Positions 62,107 through 64,000 of a stretch of 64,000 nucleotides of DNA are shown one piece after another. A program made the translations under genes and the position numbers. The stretch comes from Leadbetterella sp031420365 (lineage in GTDB: Bacteria; Bacteroidota; Bacteroidia; Cytophagales; Spirosomataceae). The notes below the pieces were generated by a model. It was not told the DNA's origin. It ran no database searches and worked only from the letters and a program-made list of their open reading frames with translations. Each line of letters starts with the position of its first letter. Within the stretch, counting starts at the first letter, position 1. Location: contig JANOMP010000241.1 in the NCBI GenBank assembly GCA_031420365.1, forward strand, positions 11,877-75,876. Reading direction: 5' to 3'.

Positions 62107-62114
62107 CAAAATTA
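62107..62114 (-). promoter_or_regulatory. Candidate -7 box of prs-rplY
   Basis: Minus strand TAATTTTG (62114-62107) fits TAnnTTTG, about 30 bp before the prs ATG. Only a CTTG at a short spacing lies upstream. Confidence 0.4.
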
Positions 62115-62193
62115 CAAAAAAAAATGCTACAAGCTATTTTATTTTGAAGAAAATCAATTTATTTTGCAGTTGAATCATTAAAAGTTAAAAAAT

Positions 62194-62532
62194 ATGCAGT
62201 TGTCATTGATTGATGAAGTTCCAGAGTTTAATAAAAAACATTTTTTAGATGTTTTTGCAGAAGCTTTGTTCGATTTAAAATCAGAAAAAATGAAGTTAAA
62301 AACTATTAATGGTCAGCAAGTGCCTGAGGCCCTAAAAGTAAGTATTCCTAGCAAGTTCATTGCCACTTTTCCTGAAGGGACAATATATAAAATTGACACT
62401 AAATTGGTAAATAAAAAAGGTAAAAAGCCCTATTTTATTGCTATGAAAGGAAAGCAAGTCCAAAGGGCTTTGGAGTATTTTGATTATAACTTAAAAGTTC
62501 AATTTGGTTCTAATTTTAAGTATAAAAAATAA
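62194..62532 (+). CDS. Small protein of unknown function
   Basis: A 112-residue, basic, soluble protein without signal peptide or membrane span. I recognise no family. It starts QLSLIDEVPEFNKKHFLDVF and continues with KSEKMKLKTINGQQVPEALK, PSKFIATFPEGTIYKIDTKL and KGKKPYFIAMKGKQVQRALE, then YFDYNLKVQFG. Alternating beta-strands and a middle helix are likely. It is divergent from prs and lies next to the mobile-element scar, but its base use is like that of the core genes. A weak -7-like TATTTTG lies about 30 bp upstream. Confidence 0.6.
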   Translation: MQLSLIDEVPEFNKKHFLDVFAEALFDLKSEKMKLKTINGQQVPEALKVSIPSKFIATFPEGTIYKIDTKLVNKKGKKPYFIAMKGKQVQRALEYFDYNLKVQFGSNFKYKK

Positions 62533-62618
62533 GAGAAACTAGTGTTAAGTTAAATATAATATGACGTATTGTAATTAGTAAATTTTCGAAACACTATGCC
62601 TCTGCTTTTTACAAGATA

Positions 62619-62660
62619 TTTGAACCCGGAATCAGTGGCTCACTTTGAACCGGAATATTT
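62619..62660. repeat. IS21-like end repeats inside the IS630 remnant
   Basis: TTTGAACCCGGAAT (62619-62632) and TTTGAACCGGAAT (62644-62656) are near-identical, linked by CAGTGGCTCAC. Such tandem repeats with TTTGAACCGGAAT and TGGCTCAC are found at the ends of IS21-family elements. No IS21 genes remain. Confidence 0.5.
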
Positions 62661-62663
62661 AAT

Positions 62664-62908
62664 GAGACAGGTTTGACGTTTGTTTATACATCCAAGCATG
62701 GAAGTTGGCTTAACATGGCAGAAATAGAACTGCATGTATTAAATGGGCAATGTTTGAATAGGCATATTTCAACAATGGGAAAGATTAAAGAAGAAGTGGA
62801 AGCATGGCAATTAAACAGGAATAATAAGAACAGCAAGATAAACTGGCAGTTTACAAATAAGGAACACGGGTGAAACTTAAAAGATTATACCCGTCATTAC
62901 ATGATTAA
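62664..62908 (+). pseudogene. IS630 transposase, C-terminal fragment with a frameshift
   Basis: The reading begins near 62664; the part from 62673 codes for FVYTSKHGSWLNMAEIELHV, the KHGSWLNMAE signature with the last catalytic Glu region of the IS630 DDE transposase, then EVEAWQLNRNNKNSKINWQF. The frame hits a stop at 62871-62873, but one frame over (from 62870) it continues VKLKRLYPSLHD to TAA at 62906-62908 in the right inverted end. A one-base loss near 62868 explains this. The N-terminal two-thirds are missing. Confidence 0.8.
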
Positions 62909-62918
62909 CATAACACTA

Positions 62919-63082
62919 GCCCCCAATCGTCCTCGTTTGTAACTTCTATGATCCACGTTTTCAACGTGGGTCATAGAGAAGTACATTTTTAATTTACTGC
63001 AAATAATGTATGATTTAATACGAATTAGCGATAAAATCGCGATTCCCGAAAATCCTCGTTGCAAACGAGTAAGATAGGGGGG
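62919..63082. repeat. Palindromic (REP/MITE-like) element beside the IS630 remnant
   Basis: Inverted ends 62919-62943 (GCCCCCAATCGTCCTCGTTTG start) and 63058-63082 (ending GATAGGGGGG) match at about 20 of 25 positions. Inside are a 15-bp hairpin TCTATGATCCACGTT with AACGTGGGTCATAGA, the small hairpin GCGAT-AAA-ATCGC, and CTCGTT-TGCA-AACGAG-like pairing near the right end. No gene is inside. It resembles palindromes associated with REP-type tyrosine transposases, a comparison from memory. Confidence 0.6.
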
Positions 63083-63182
63083 ATTTAGAGTTTAAAGTTT
63101 TATAATAAGATAGTTAAGTTTTGTGTAGGTTTAATGAAATAAAATATTATCTTAGAGTTAAATTTCATTATAAAACTAAATT

Positions 63183-63977
63183 ATGAAACAAACGTTTGCC
63201 AAGTCTATGATTTTAACGGCGTTTTTATTTCTGGTTATAGGAATGAATCTGTTATTTGCTCAAACCGATAGTGCTTCTGTAAAAAGCATCAGTAAGCCGG
63301 GGAAGTACCTTGTAAAAGTCAATTTGCTGGGTATTCCGTTGAACAACTATTCTTTCCAGTTTGAGCGGGCTATTGCAAAGAAAATTGTCTTTGGCTTAGG
63401 TGTCCGTTATGCACCCAATTCAGGGGTGCCTTTTAGCTCACAGGCTGAAAGGTTAATTGATGATCAGGAAGCCTGGAATCAGATCAAAAATTTTAAAACC
63501 GGAAATTTAGCCATATCTTCTGAATTTAGGTTTTACATGGGCAAAGGTGTTTTTCGGGGATTTTATGTGGCGCCATTTGCAAGGTACACTAAATATACTG
63601 CCGAGTGTCCTTTAAATTTTGAAGTTCCCAGCAGCACTGATGAAGACGAATTTATAGCTGTAGTTATTCCCCTTAGCGGAGATTTAACCACCTTAACCGG
63701 AGGTTTGCTTTTAGGGGTTCAGTGGAAACTCAGTAAATCATTTTACCTTGACTGGAGTATTTTAGGTCCGCAATATGGTACATCAAAAGGAAGTATCTCA
63801 GGTAAAAAAAACCTGTCTTCTGATGAGCAAGATGCTATAAGAGATGAGCTGGCAAACCTAGATGATCTGCCTTTGTTAGAAACAATTTATACCGTTGACA
63901 ATAATGGTGCAAAAGTAGATTTCAAAGGCCCATGGGCGGGAATACGTTTTGGTTTTAGTTTAGGCGTACGCTTTTAA
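63183..63977 (+). CDS. Putative outer-membrane beta-barrel protein, atypical base use
   Basis: A 264-residue protein with a signal peptide (SMILTAFLFLVIGMNLLFAQ) and strand-rich body: YLVKVNLLGIPLNNYSFQFE, KIVFGLGVRYAP, LAISSEFRFYMG, GFYVAPFARYTKY, GGLLLGVQWKLSKSFYLDW and the C-terminal WAGIRFGFSLGVRF ending in Phe as in barrel proteins. It resembles DUF3575-like proteins loosely; that is not certain. Its codons use more G and C than the neighbours, and it sits right after mobile scars, so recent transfer is plausible. Confidence 0.7.
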   Translation: MKQTFAKSMILTAFLFLVIGMNLLFAQTDSASVKSISKPGKYLVKVNLLGIPLNNYSFQFERAIAKKIVFGLGVRYAPNSGVPFSSQAERLIDDQEAWNQIKNFKTGNLAISSEFRFYMGKGVFRGFYVAPFARYTKYTAECPLNFEVPSSTDEDEFIAVVIPLSGDLTTLTGGLLLGVQWKLSKSFYLDWSILGPQYGTSKGSISGKKNLSSDEQDAIRDELANLDDLPLLETIYTVDNNGAKVDFKGPWAGIRFGFSLGVRF

Positions 63978-64000
63978 TATAATCCTAAAATCCGCAAGGT

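Larger units (their letters stand above)
62542..62916 (+). mobile_element. Degenerate IS630-family insertion sequence
   Basis: Inverted ends GTGTTAAGTTAA (62542-62553) and TTAACATAACAC (62905-62916) match at 11 of 12 positions, and each is bordered by TA (62540-62541 and 62917-62918), the target that IS630 elements duplicate. The interior holds the C-terminal end of an IS630 transposase and, before it, end repeats that look IS21-like. At 375 bp it is far shorter than a full IS630 and cannot move by itself. Confidence 0.75.

Noticed and set aside
62919..63082. CRISPR-like repeat array
   Set aside because: The repeats are inverted pairs, not regularly spaced direct repeats with unique spacers.

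Overview
The window is 64 kb of AT-rich chromosome from a member of the Bacteroidota, most likely a Cytophagales- or Sphingobacteriales-like bacterium. The evidence is an alternative complex III operon (act), the type IX secretion regulator PorX, the bacillithiol deacetylase BshB1, the ftsX-DUF3098-uppP-truB-ribF gene order, and promoters of the Bacteroidota type (about TTTG, 19-22 bp, TAnnTTTG). I found such promoters upstream of actA, tRNA-Cys, rpsA, a methyltransferase gene and the SRP RNA gene. Genus and species cannot be read from the sequence alone.

Layout. 1-4.6 kb: respiratory alternative complex III (actC start, actB, actA, minus strand). 4.7-7.4 kb: tRNA-Cys, rpsA and an HNH protein. 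7.4-8.06 kb: a long gap with a G+C-rich, hairpin-rich patch behind a good promoter match. 8.06-11.2 kb: mrdA-rodA, the elongasome wall-synthesis pair, without mreBCD next to it. 11.3-12.3 kb: a lipoprotein and a zinc-ribbon protein. 12.4-25.0 kb: the first surface-glycan cluster, with three methyltransferases, a YfhO-like membrane protein, a flippase, a WecD/WecE/WecF-like cassette for a 4-acetamido-fucose-type sugar, and several glycosyltransferases. 25.0-26.9 kb: bshB1 and a LysM/M23 peptidase. 27.1-35.2 kb: the second glycan cluster, with a glycosyltransferase, a sugar aminotransferase, a Wzm/Wzt ABC exporter, Wzz and a large SLBB export protein. 35.4-38.3 kb: parE and pheA. 38.35-38.51 kb: a small inverted-repeat element with a TAA duplication. 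38.5-43.7 kb: the ftsX operon (ftsX, DUF3098, uppP, truB, ribF, polytopic membrane protein). 43.8-47.2 kb: plsC-like, DUF151 nuclease, DUF2400 and LysM genes. 47.3-50.4 kb: kdsB, porX and a barrel-like protein. 50.3-54.5 kb: ftsE, fructose-6-phosphate aldolase, SRP RNA, a TMEM220-like protein and uvrC. 54.5-62.5 kb: aconitase, topA, a zinc-less sirtuin, rplY, prs and a small unknown gene. 62.54-63.98 kb: a mobile-element scar (IS630 remnant with IS21-like end repeats inside), a palindromic element, and an outer-membrane-protein gene whose base use differs from its neighbours.

How it fits together: most of the window builds and maintains the cell envelope. UppP recycles undecaprenyl phosphate. 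MrdA/RodA, FtsE/FtsX and the M23/LysM proteins act on peptidoglycan. KdsB supplies CMP-Kdo for lipopolysaccharide. Two clusters make and export surface glycans, one with a flippase and the other with an ABC exporter. PorX links to type IX secretion. No phage, CRISPR array, defence island or clearly new multi-gene system was seen. The most novel items are non-coding: the structured patch at 7.6-7.8 kb, the 158-bp MITE-like element at 38.35 kb, and the nested mobile scar plus palindromic element at 62.5-63.1 kb.
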